The position numbers were made by a program, and so were the translations under genes. The notes beneath the pieces were generated by a model. That model worked only from the letters and a program-made list of their open reading frames with translations, had not been told where the DNA came from and searched no databases. From Megaleporinus macrocephalus (Eukaryota; Chordata; Actinopteri; Characiformes; Anostomidae): DNA of 64,000 nucleotides. The stretch is taken from the NCBI GenBank assembly GCA_021613375.1, contig CM038719.1, positions 40,130,620-40,194,619 of the forward strand, written 5' to 3'. This document shows positions 33,689-44,900 of this stretch, one piece after another (within the stretch, counting starts at the first letter, position 1; every line of letters starts with the position of its first letter).

Positions 33689-33769
33689 GTGGGTGTTGGT
33701 GTGGGGGGTGGTTTGGGTGGCAGGGTTTGGGTGGTTTGGGTGGCAGGGTTGGGGCGGGTGGGGTTTGGG
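33689..33769 (+). promoter_or_regulatory. G-quadruplex-prone tract in the 3' UTR
   Basis: About a dozen runs of three or more G, separated by loops of mostly 1-7 bases, on the sense strand. The RNA could fold into one or more quadruplexes. The tract has internal tandem structure (ggtttgggtggcaggg appears twice). Confidence 0.6.
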
Positions 33770-34454
33770 AACCAAAGCCATTGAGATTTCGACTGGACTG
33801 AGTTTCTCAGCAGCCTAGCTGTCGTTCTCGTAAGCGCCTTCAGACGGCCTTCTAAACTTGAAGCACCTGCTCGACCTCCTCCCGACCAAATCTGTGTCCT
33901 CACGTTCCGAGTGAGGGAAGTTCAGCCTCGGTGAGATGAATGTACAGTTGGAAGCCTCTGGACTGACTTTTCCGGCAGTCGGCTGATGGACGTTGCCGGT
34001 CTGTGTGTCTTAAGTACAGAATGTTAAAGTCATGACTTTTTGTTTGTTTGTTTTTTGGGGTGGGAGTTTGTTTGGGTTTTTTTTGCTTTTAAATACCAAG
34101 ACAGACAAAAACGCTCATGACTTTATTTGGCTTGTAAGACGTGTCAGTGGTGTCAGTCTTGCCATTTGCTCTGACACAAGTCCTCTTTGTGTTATTAAGT
34201 TACATACCACCAGGTTGTAGATGTGTTGGACAATGGCCTTTGATCAGAGCCAGCGCACAGTTACACCTCAGGGTGTTGATTTCCTTCTTTTACAACAACA
34301 ACTGCTTTGTGGTCTGTAGAGCTTTAATTCATGTGATTGTCTTCACTGTGCTTTATGGTTTCCTGTCACACGTACATGGTATTTGTTTATTTACTGTCTT
34401 ACTTGATTTCCGAAGCCTTTCCATTGTTATGCTGAAGATGAATCCAATCATGAA

Positions 34455-34460
34455 AATAAA
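34455..34460 (+). terminator. b4galt1: likely main poly(A) signal AATAAA
   Basis: AATAAA followed within 25-45 bases by T/GT-rich sequence (tgaattggtctgtggtcagt). It is the last such signal before transposon-derived sequence starts, and it gives the expected UTR length. Confidence 0.55.
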
Positions 34461-34475
34461 TAATTAAATTACTAT

Positions 34476-34839
34476 TTGATTGAATTGGTCTGTGGTCAGT
34501 TTTATTAGCACCCTTTAGCCTTCCAGCAGATATTCTGAGTGGTGGGAAACCTGTATTGTCTATGTTTTGGTTGTGAATATGATACAAATAATGTCAAAAT
34601 TATTAGCACCCTTATGAAATCAAATAAAACCCTTATTTTTCCAATGACATGAGCCATAACCTTAAGTCTTTATATTTTGTGTGCATCCACAAGAACAAAG
34701 ACAACATCTGCGTAAGGTCCAATGAATGTTTTTATTGGTTTGCTGAGCTGCAACTAGAAAAAAGCAAAAAATGCAATGATCAAAATTATTAGTCCTCTGA
34801 TAACTAATAGTCAATAGTGTAGCCTTTCTGATTTAAAAA
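34476..34839. mobile_element. Tc1-like non-coding end (AT-rich)
   Basis: aatgtcaaaattattagcac at 34592-34611 and atcaaaattattagtcctct near 34780 are typical of the terminal region of the Tc1 family whose transposase lies to the right. Exact ends were not fixed. Confidence 0.5.
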
Positions 34840-35640
34840 CTCAGAACAACCTCTTCTAGTAGTTTCGAACTAAGCTGGCACACATCTCCTGTGGGACTCT
34901 AGCCCTTTCCTCTTTGGCAAATTGTGCAAGATCATGCAAATCGCTTGGTCTCCGAGCATGGACCCGAACCATGAGCTCCCTCCACAGATTCTCGATAGGA
35001 TTGAGATCAGGGCTCTAAGAGGGCCACTCCAAAACCTTGATTTTTGTGTCTTTCAAAAAGTTATTGACTAATGTACGCTTCGGGTCATTGTCTTGTCTGA
35101 AGATGCAGCGACGACCTAACCCTAGACTGGCAGCAGATGTCGTGATGTCATTCTTCAGAATATCCACGTAATCCTCTTTTTTCATGGTCACAAACAAGGT
35201 TCCTGTCCCTCAAGCAGCAAAACAGCCCCACAGCATTATGCTTTCGCCAGCATGCTTTACTGTGGGGACAGTATTTTTAGAGTTGAAGGCCTCACCCTTC
35301 CTACGGCAGAAAGCAACATCCATATACCACAAACAGCTCCAGTTTAGTTTCATCAGACCAAAGGACCGACTTCCACAACTTTTTGTTTCAGATTTTGTTT
35401 CAGGCTTTGATATGCCGCTGTGGAGGCAATGGGGTTTTTCCCTCACAACAGTCTTGCGTGAAACAGCAAGTCCAGATGAAGCCAGTTCAGCAACAATCAT
35501 CTTTGCTGAGGTTGGGGATTCTTGTTAACATCTCTGATTATTTTTGCAATGTTTTGGAACTGCGGCCAGGTTTATTTTTAACAGACTTTGTTTCTTCGTG
35601 CTTTGCGATGAAGACGGCAGTATATCTTTTCCCCTGAAAA
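34840..35640 (-). pseudogene. Tc1/mariner transposase, broken
   Basis: Reading right to left on the minus strand: remnants of the N-terminal part (35500-35640), MDVAFCRRKGEAFNSKNTVP, KHAGESIMLWGCFAA (35210-35260), DYVDILKNDITTSAASLGLG, the second catalytic Asp region RQDNDPKRT, VLEWPS, an in-frame stop (near 35014), then [16 protein letters not shown] carrying the final Glu of the DDE triad. At least one nonsense change, a stop after WGCFAA and frame breaks in the N-terminal part make it inactive. This family is distinct from the Tc1 tail at 17387-17701. Confidence 0.85.
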
Positions 35641-35983
35641 TGAAGGTCCAGACTGGTTTATTTTCTTTTTGGCATGAGGTTATTGTACTTCTTACAAAGA
35701 TTATAGAGCAACCTATATTTGTGGCCAAGTGATACTAACCCTGATTTTTGGAGTCACTTAAATAAGGTTCTAATTGACTGTTCAGGTGTGTTTTCAAACC
35801 CAGTTCATATGCTTTGAAAGCACAAAACCACATGGGGGTTCATAAATAAATTGAATTGATATTCAATCGAATTGAATATTTATTTTACATTCCAAAGTGT
35901 ACCAAAATGGGGCCATATCATTGATTAATGATTTACTAAATGACATTTTATGAATATTGCAAACATTGGCCAGTATTTTATCA
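35641..35983. other. spacer between Tc1 and Gypsy remnants
   Basis: Probably includes the other Tc1 end; no gene. The aaataaattgaattgatatt region is AT-rich. Confidence 0.35.
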
Positions 35984-36083
35984 CAACACAACAAAAAGGC
36001 CGTTGAAAAAAGGCGAGCAAAAAAAACAGACACAAGCCAGCAGACGGGAGAGGGCATCCGCGTTGCCATGGAGGACTCTCGCC

Positions 36084-36499
36084 CTATGCTGCACCTGGAA
36101 CGAAAAAAAAGTCTTGCAGAGAGAGGAACCAACGGGTGACCCTGGGATTGGAATCCTTAGCCCAGGCCAGCCACTGAAGTGGAGCATGGTCCGTGACCAG
36201 GACAAAGGGCCTACCTGTGAGATAGAACCTTAGTTCCTCCACGGCCCATTTGATGGCCAGGGCTTCCCGCTCCAGGGACCCATAGCGCTGTTCAGCAGGA
36301 GCCAACTTATGACTGATATACACCACAGGATGCTCCTCTCCATCAAAATCCTGCACCAGGACCGCCCCGAGCCCTTCTTCAAAGCGTCAGTCTGGACCCG
36401 GAATGGTCGATCAAAGTCTGGGTTTCTCAGGACGGGTTCGGAGGTAAGGCAAGCCTTCAGGCGCTCAAAGACGGTCTCTGCCGCTGGGGTCCATTGCAC
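36084..36499 (-). pseudogene. Gypsy RT-RNase H linker and RNase H fragment
   Basis: VQWTPAAETVFERLKACLTS and PVLRNPDFDRPFRVQTDA (right part), then, after a frame change, EEHPVVYISHKLAPAEQRYG, REALAIKWAVEELRFYL and FVLVTDHAPLQWL. The tail HGNADALSR is in yet another frame near 36045-36070. At least two frameshifts. Confidence 0.85.
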
Positions 36500-36597
36500 G
36501 GTCCCTGGCTAGCCCTTCCTAGTGAGGTCAGAAAGAGGGGAGGCAATAGAGGAGAAGTGGGGCACAAACCGTCGGTAGAAATAAAGTGGGCCTTACC

Positions 36598-36900
36598 TAG
36601 ACAGTCGATCAGGGGAAGAGGGTAGGAGTCGAACTGCGAGACTTCATTTAACTTCCTGAAGTCGTTGCAGAACCTCCACGAACCGTCCGGTTTGGGAACC
36701 AGGACGATGGGCCTGGACCACGGGCTGTTGGAGGGCTCGGTTATGCCGACAGCCAACATGCGCTCAACCTCTTTCTCTATAGCCGCACAGCAGGCCTCAG
36801 GAACACGGTAGGCCGCTGTTGAACCGTCATCCCCACAGGTGTGCGGATGGTGGAAAATACATCCCGGAACTGTTCTACCACTTCTGTGATCTCCTGGCAC
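36598..36900 (-). pseudogene. Gypsy reverse transcriptase fragment, N-terminal part
   Basis: EKEVERMLAVGITEPSNSPW, then SRPIVLVPKPDGSWRFCNDF and RKLNEVSQFDSYPLPLID are classic Ty3/Gypsy RT blocks. After GKAHFIST the sequence jumps to unrelated frames, so the central RT with the YxDD active site is deleted. Confidence 0.85.
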
Positions 36901-37520
36901 TGGGCGGGGCTGAGCTCTTCACCCCATTAAATCTCCACCCAGACCGGAACCTCGACGGAGGCAAAACCCGAGACCACAGCTGCAGCATCTGTTGTCGAGG
37001 CGTCTGGCTGGACTTCTAGGTCCAGCGGTGGTACTCGGAGGCCGCGGCCGCAGGGCTGAGGCCCACTGGTGCCAGTATTTCTTCTTTTAGCTGGTCATAC
37101 TCTCGGGCGCACTTCAGCAGCAGGGAATAATGGGCCAGCTGGGCCTCGCCTGTTAGGAAGGGCGCGAGAATTTCTGTGCTCCTGTTTGGCTGTCTGTTGC
37201 TGGAGGCTGGCCTCCAAGAGGTGTTGAATTACTTGGTCCATCAGGCTCTCTCACTGTTGACTGGGGGAGAGAAGAAAAAGAGAGAGAAAAAATTCTCTGT
37301 TACGTAAATCCTTTTTTTTCAGTCCGACTTACACTCTCTTTTTCCGGGAGGGTGAGTCCCTCAGGCGACGATCGGTGCCCGCATTCTCCACCACGGTGTG
37401 GCGCTAGAGAGCTGTGGAGGAAAGTTACGTTCGCGGCACTCAGCCGCTATTTGTAATAGTCTTTAAGCAACAAACACAACAAAAAAGCCGTCGAAAAAAC
37501 AGGCAAGCAAAAAAAAAAAA

Positions 37521-38199
37521 AACAGGCCACGAAACAGAGGCCTGCTTCGTCTCCCCCAGCCATGGCCGTCTTTGACAGTTGCTTCTAGCGCTGAGGTCTA
37601 TGTTTCCCTCTCTGGTGTCTGAGAGACGTGGGGCGGCGCGCTCCAGGCAACAGGATACGTTCCTGGCACATGGCGTCTCGTTCGGCAGTCGCTCCGTAGT
37701 GAGTTTTACAGGCTCGCCCCGCCCCCGGTACCACTTGTCCGTTGACTATCCAGAATAGCGGGTGCTGAACTGGCCATCACTGGTTCTTGAGATAAGGGAC
37801 AAAACATGTCCTACATTGAAAAGTCGTCTTGGTGTTAAAAATAAGGAAATGAATAACAGTAAAAATCATTTAAAAGTTAAATCTGAAGGATCTGTTTATG
37901 CTCATTAAATTAATTTGATATATATATTTTAATTTTATTACAATTTGTTAAAATGCAGGCTCTGTACTTGGAAAGTACATGTAACTTCACCTGTCATAAT
38001 GTACATCTTTATCATGTCAACACCATCTTAACATTATGATAATCTTAGCTAAGGACTGTAGAATAAACAATAGCATTTAAGTTTAGATTATAGAGGCAGC
38101 TAGGAATTGCAGTAAAACCATAATGGCTCCAGTGTACAAGAGACGGTTAAAATGGAAAAATATTTAATTTTGTCAACTCCGTCAGGTCTTATGTCTGAC
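37521..38199. other. spacer, possibly LTR-derived on its left
   Basis: 37521-37760 is GC-rich and may be the rest of the Gypsy LTR. 37800-38200 is AT-rich without features. Confidence 0.35.
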
Positions 38200-38362
38200 A
38201 GAGCTGACGATTAAGTTGACAGAGTTGACAACTGCTCCAAATAACTCTTCATATGTAATGGATGAGAGTGATACTGTATATGATAGCTGGCTAGATAATG
38301 TTCCACATCTGTTTTTCAATAATGAAAAACTAATATGTATTGCTTTTATCTGTACTACAGGC

Positions 38363-38975
38363 AAGCATGGCTGGAAAGAGACTGGGAAAACAAAGAATAA
38401 GAAATAGAAAGTATCAAAGAAAGAGAAGAGAGAAATTAAACAGTGTCCCAGATGTTTCCTTCTACAGAAGGAAAGACACAGGTGGAGGAAGAGGGTTCAA
38501 GACAAAAAGGTAAAACAAATAAAAGCATTGGGAACAAGGGAACAGAGGCATCAGAGAATGTAATGGAGGGAATGCTCAGAAAAGGTCTAGAAAGTGCGAG
38601 TAGTCACACCCCCAGATAGTCCACTAGACCAGCATACTAAAAAGCCAACTATGAGCAGACGGGCTCTTGCCAATGAAAGGGAGAGAAATAAAACAAGGAA
38701 AAGGCATTCAGGAGAAACACATATTTTGAAACATTAAGAAATTTACTGGGGGAACAGTAAAATGAACTGCAGACAGGTTGATTCTGCAAGAAAATGATAT
38801 GAAAAATGGAAAAGAATTCTTCGAAAAGAATCTGACTGTTGTTCATCTGTATCACACTGAGGAAGAAGACATGGACAAATATGACAAACTTCTTCTGTAA
38901 CAACTCAAAACAGGTTCCATCAACAAGAAAAATGCACCAGGTCATCCCACATCAAAAAAAAAAGCTTTTTGCACT
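38363..38975 (+). pseudogene. decayed Lys/Arg-rich reading frame, probably transposon-linked
   Basis: Fragments in shifting + frames: MAGKRLGKQRIRNRKYQRKR (from 38367), RHRWRKRVQDKKVKQIKALG, VVTPPDSPLDQHTKKPTMSR followed by RALANERERNKTRKR, then FEKNLTVVHLYHTEEEDMDK and KKAFCTAFAVSH. The style matches a group of uncharacterised fish proteins with highly charged helical N-termini found in many genomic copies. Several stops and frameshifts. Function unknown; attribution is from memory and modest. Confidence 0.4.
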
Positions 38976-41900
38976 GCTTTTGCAGTGAGCCATCAGATCA
39001 TCAAGTAGTGTATCTAAAACGTTTGACTGGTAGTGTATCTAAAACGTTTGACTGGTAGTGTATCTAAAACGTTTTACTGGTAGTGTATCCAAAACGTTTG
39101 ACTGGTAGTGTATCTAAAACCTTTGACTGGTAGTGTATCTAAAAAGTTTGACTAGTAGTGTTCTAAAACGTTTGTCTGGTAGTGTATCTAAAACGTTTGA
39201 CTGGTAGTGTATGTAAAACGTTTGACTGGTAGTGTATCTAAAACTTTTGACTGGTAGTGTATCTAAATCGTTTGACTGGTAGTGTATCTAAAACGTTTGA
39301 CTGGTAGTGTATCTAAAACGTTTGACTGGTAGTGAATCTAAAACGTTTGACTAGTAGTTTATCTAAAACGTTTGACTGGTAGTGTATCTAAAACTTTTGA
39401 CTGGAATAGTGTTCTCTAAACGTAGTTGATTGGCTAGTGTATCTAAAGTTTTGACTAGTAGTTTATCCTAAAAACGTTTGACTGGATAGTGTATCTACAT
39501 CGTTTGCCTGGTAGTGTATCTAAAACGTTTGACTGGTAGTGTATCTAAACAGTTTGACTGGTAGTGTATATAAAACGTTTTGTACTGGTAGTGTATCTGA
39601 ACGTATTGACTGGTAGTGTATCTAAAACGTTTGAGCTAGTCGTGTATCTAAACATTTGACTGAGTAGTGTATCTAAAACGTATTGAATGGGTAGTGTATC
39701 TAAAACCTTTGACTGGTAGGTGTATGTAAAACGTTTGACTGGTAGTGATCAAAAACTTTAGACTAGTAGTGTAACAAAACGTTTGACTAGAAGTTATCTA
39801 AAACGTTTGACTGTAGTGTATCTAAAACATTTGACTGGTAGTGTACTAAAACGTTTTACTGGTAGTGTATCTAAAACGTTTGACTGTAGTGTATCTAAAA
39901 CGTTTGACTGTAGTGTATCTAAAACGTTTGACTGGTAGTGTTCTAAAAGGTTTGACTGGTAGTGTATTTAAAACGTTTGTCTGGTAGTGTATCTAAAATG
40001 TTTGACTGGTAGTGTACTAAAACGTTTGACTGGTAGTGTATCTAAAACGTTTGACTGGTAGTGTATCTAAAACGTTTGACTGGTAGTGTACTAAAACTTT
40101 TGACTGGTAGTGTATCTAAAACGTTTGACTGGTAGTGTAACTAAAACGTTTAACTGGTAGTGAACTAAAACTTTTGACTGGTAGTGTATCTAAAACGTTT
40201 GACTGGTAGTGTATCTAAAACGTTTGGCTGGTAGTGTATCTAAAACGTTTGACTTGTAGTGTATCTAAAACGTTTGACTGGTAGTGTATATAAAACGTTT
40301 GATTGGTAGTGTATCTAAAACGTTTGACTAGTAGTTTATCTAAAACGTTTGACTGGTAGTGTATCTAAATCGTTTGACTGGTAGTGTATCTAAAACGTTT
40401 GACTGGTAGTGTATCTAAAAAGTTTGACTAGTAGTGTATCTAAAACATTTGACTGGTAGTGTATCTAAAACGTTTGACTGGTAGTGTATGTAAAACGGTT
40501 GACTGGTAGTGTATCTAAAACTTTTGACTGGTAGTGTATCTAAAACGTTTGACTGGTAGTTTATCTAAAACGTTTGACTGGTAGTGTATCTAAATCGTTT
40601 GACTGGTAGTGTACTAAAAAACGTTTGACTGGTAGTGTATCTAAAACGTTTGACTGGTAGTGTATCTAAACGTTTTGACTGGTAGTGTATTCAAAACGTT
40701 TTGTTGGTAGTGTATCTAAAATGTTTGACTGGTAGTGTACTAAAACGTTTGACTGGTAGTGTATCTAAAATGTTTGACTGGGTAGTGTATCTAAAAGTTT
40801 GACGGGTAGTGTATTCTAAAACGTTTGACTTGTAGGTTTCTAAAAAACTTTTGACGGGGTAGTTTAGTATCTAAACGTGTTGACTGGTAGTTGTAAACTA
40901 AAAACGTTTTAAACTGTAGTGAATAAAACTTTTGACTGGTAGTGTATCTAAAACTTTGGGACTGTAGAATGTATTCTAAACTTTGGCTGGTAGTGTATCT
41001 AAAACGGTTGTCTTGTAGTGTATCTAAAACGTTTGTATGGTAGTGTATATAAAATGTTTGATTCTGGTAGGTGTAGCTAAAACGTTCGACTGGTAGGTTC
41101 TAAAACGTTTGGACTGGTTAGTGTTTCTTAAACGGTTTGACTGGTAGTGTGTATTTTAAAAACGTTGACAGGTTAGTGTTCTAACGTTGTGACTGGTTAG
41201 TGTTCTAAAACGTTGACTGGTAGTGTATCTAAAACGTTTTGACTGGTGAGTGTATCTAAAACAGTTTGGATGGTAGTTGTATCTAAAACGTTTGACTGGT
41301 AGTGTACTTAAAACGTGTTGACTGGTAGTGTATCTAAAACGTTTGACTGGTTAGTGTACTAAAATCGTTTGACGGGTTGTGTATCCTAAAAACGTTTGAA
41401 GGTAGTGTACTAAAATCGTTTGGCTGGTAGTGTATCTAAAGGTTTGTCTGGGTAGTGTAATCTAAAACGTTTGACTTGGTAGTGTATCTAAGACGTTTGG
41501 CTGGTAGTGTATCTATAACAATTGACTGAGTAGTGTATTCTAAAACGGTTTGGTGGTAGTGTATCTAATAACGTTTGTTGGTAGTGTATCTAAAACGTTT
41601 GGCTGTAGTGTATCTAAAACGTTTGACTGGTAGTGTATCTAAGACGTTTGGCTGGGTAGACGTATCTAAAACGTTGGCTGGTCGTAGTTTTCTAAACGTT
41701 TGGCTGGTAGTGTATCTAAATCGTTTGGCTGGTGTTTATCTAAAACGTTTGGCTGGTAGTGTATTCTAAAACGTTTGGCTGGTAGTGTATCTAAAACGTT
41801 TGACTGGTAGTGTATCTAAAAGTTTGACTGGTAGTGAACTAAATACTTTTGACTGGTAGTGTATTAAACGTTTGACTGGTAGGTGAACTAAAACTTTTGA

Positions 41901-44900
41901 CTAGTAGTGTATCTAAAACGTTTGACTGGTAGTGTATCTAAGCGTTTTTTGTGACTGGTAGTGTATAAAACGTTTGACTGGTTGTGTATCTAAAAAGTTT
42001 GGCTGGTAGTGTTCTAAAAGTTTGGCTTGTCGTGTTACTAAAGCGTTTGGCTGGTGTGTATCTAAACGTTTGGCTGGTAGTGTATCTAAAACGTTTGGCT
42101 TGGTAGTGTATCTAAAACGTTTTGACTGGTAGTTTATTAAAATGGTTTTTTGATGGTAGTTATCTAAAATCGTTTGGACTGGTAGTGTATCTAAAACGTT
42201 TGACTGGTAGTTTGTATCTAAACTGTTTGAGCTGGGTCGTGTATCTAAAATGTTTGTCTGTAGTGTTCTAAAAAGTTTGACTGTTAGTGTATCTAAAAAG
42301 TTTGTATGGTTGTTGTAATCTAAAAACGCTTTGACTGGTAGTGTATACTAAAAACGTTTGAATGGTAGTGTATCTAAATCGTTTTGGCTGGTAGTGTATC
42401 TAAAAGTTCACTGGTTAGTGTTCTAAAACGTTTGACTGGTATTGTATTCTAAAAACATTTGACTGGTAGTGTATCTAAAAACGTTTTTGACTTGGTAGTG
42501 TATCTATAACGTTTGACTGGTAGTGAACTAAAACGTATTTGACTGGTGTAGTGTATCTAAACGTTTGGACTTGTAGTGTATCTTAAACGTTTGACTGGTA
42601 GTGAACTAAACTTTTGACTGGTAGTGTATCGAAAATCGGGTTTGACTGGTAGTGTTTCTAAAACGTTTGAATGGTAGTGAACTAAAACTTTTGACTAGTT
42701 AGTGTTTCTAAAACGTTTTGACTGGTAGGGTTGTGTATTCTTAAACGTTTCACTGGTTGTGAACTAACTTTGATAGTAGTGTATCTAAATCGTTTGACTG
42801 GTAGTGGATCTAAATCGTTGACTGGTAGTGTACTAAAACGTTTTACTGGTAGTGTATCTAACAGCGTTTGGTGGTAGTGTATCTAAAACGTTTTGACTGG
42901 TAGTGTATCTAAAAGTTTGACTGGTAGTGAACTAAAACTTTTGACTGGTAGTGGTATCTAAAACGTTTGACTGGTAGTGAACTAAAAACTTTGACTAGTA
43001 TGTATCTAAAACGTGTTGACTGGTAGTGTATCTAAATCGTTTGAATGGTAGTGTATCTAAAAGTTTGACTGGTAGGTGTATCTAAAGCGTTTGACTGGTA
43101 GTGTACTAAAACTTTTGACTGTAGTGTATCTAAAACGTTTGACTGGTAGTGTATCTAAACGTTTGAACTGGTAGTGAACTTAAAACTTTGACTAGTAGTA
43201 GTCTAAAACGTTTGTACTGGTGTGTACTCTAAACGTTTGGACTGGTAGTGTATTCAAAAAGCGTTTTGGCTGGTAGCTGTATCTAAAACGTCTTGGCTGG
43301 TAGTGTACTAAAGCGTTTGGCTGGTGTGTATCTAAAACTTTAGACTGGTTAGTGTATCTAAAACGGTGTGACTGGTCAGTGAACTAAAACTTTTGGGGAC
43401 TTAGTAGTGTATTAAAAAGTTTGTCGGGTAGGTGTACTAAAACGTTTGACTGGTAGTGTATCGAAAGCGTTTGGGCTGGTAGTGTATCTTAAAACGTTTG
43501 GGCTGTAGTGGTACTAAAGCGTTTTGGCTGGTAGTGTATCTAAAATCGTTTGGCTGGTAGTGTATCTAAAACGTTTGTTTGGTAGTGTATCTAAAAACAA
43601 ATGACGGTAGTGTTCTAAAACGTTTGATGTAGTGTACTAAACGTTTGCCTGGTAGTGTTCTAAAACGTTTGACTGGTAAGTGTTTCTCAAAACGTTTGAC
43701 TGGTAGTGTACTAAAACGTTTGGCTGGTAGTTGTTTTATCTATCTAAAACGTAGTTGACTAGTAGTGTTCGAAACATTTGATGGTAGTGTTCTAAAATGT
43801 TTTGGCTGGGTAGTGTATCTAAAATGGTTTGGACTAGGTTAGTGTATCTAAACAGTTTGTCTGGTAGTGTATCTACAAACGTTATATTGGACTGGTAGTG
43901 TATCTAAATCGTTTGATGTAGTCGTATCTAAACGTTTGGCTGGTTAGTGTATCTAAACGTTTGACGGTAGTGTACTAAAACATTTGACTGGGAGTTTAGG
44001 TGTATCTAAAAACGTTTGACTGGTAGTGTTTACTAAAATGTTTGACTTGTGTGTATCTTAAAGCGTTTTGACTGGTAGATGTACATAAAACTTTTGACTG
44101 GTGGTGTTATCTAAAACGTTTGACTGGTAGTGTATCTTAATCGTTTGACTGTGTGTTTCTAAAAAACAAATGATCCGGGTAGTGTTCTAAATCGTTGACT
44201 GTGTGTAATAAAATGTTTGATGGTAGTGTTCTAAAACGTTTGACTGTGGTGTATCTAAAACGTTTGACTGGTAGTGTATCTAAACGTTTGCTGGGTAGTG
44301 TATCTAAACGTTTGTATGGTAGTGTACTAAATTGTTTGACTTGTAGTGTATCTAAAGCGTTTGACTGGTTGTGTTGATTAACTATAACGTTTGGCAGGTA
44401 GTGTGATCTAAAACGTTTGTCTGGTGTGTATCTAAAACGTTTTGACTGGTAGTGTTTCTAAAGCGTTTGACTGGGTAGTGTACTTAACGTTTGACTTTAG
44501 TGTATCTAAAGCGTTTGACTGGTTGTTGCTACTATAACTTTGACTGGTAGTGTTTCTAAACGTTTGAATGGTAGTGAACTAAAACTTTTGACTAATAGTG
44601 TAATCCAAAAACGTATTGGGACTGGTAGTTTATCTAAAACGTATTGACTGGTAGTGTATCGTATATCGTGTTGACTGGTTGTGTACTAAAACGTGTTGTC
44701 TGGTTGTGTATCTAAACGTTTGGCTGGTAGTGTTTCTAAATCGTTTGACTGGTAGTGTATCTAATCACAATTGACGGGTAGTGTTCTAAAACGTTTGACT
44801 GGTAGTGTACTAAAATACGTGGTTTGTCTGTAGTGTATCTAAACGTTTGTCTGTAGTGTACTAAAACAATTGACTGGTAGTGTTATCCAAAACGTTTGAC

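Larger units (their letters stand above)
31951..34475 (+). other. b4galt1: b4galt1 3' untranslated region (inferred)
   Basis: About 2.5 kb of largely unique sequence from the stop codon to a strong AATAAA. This agrees with the long 3' UTR known for mammalian B4GALT1. It contains a GC-rich segment near 32090-32240, AT-rich stretches near 32980-33450, and a G-run cluster at 33689-33769. Open frames of 60-218 codons within it show no recognisable domain and are treated as chance. The end point is inferred from the poly(A) signal only. Confidence 0.6.
35984..37520 (-). mobile_element. Ty3/Gypsy retrotransposon remnant, internally deleted
   Basis: Minus-strand order from the right: gag start-like frame (Met at 37241, MDQVIQHLLEASLQQQTAKQ) with later frame breaks, reverse transcriptase N-terminal part (36598-36900), linker and RNase H (36084-36499). 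The two sides share cacaacaaaaaggccgt-like sequence (35984-36037 and 37468-37520), perhaps LTR remnants. Protease is not recognisable and integrase is absent. Confidence 0.75.

Noticed and set aside
35984..37520. An intact retrovirus-like element
   Set aside because: The reverse transcriptase active site is deleted, several frameshifts are present, protease is not recognisable, and integrase and envelope are absent; it is a dead Ty3/Gypsy remnant.
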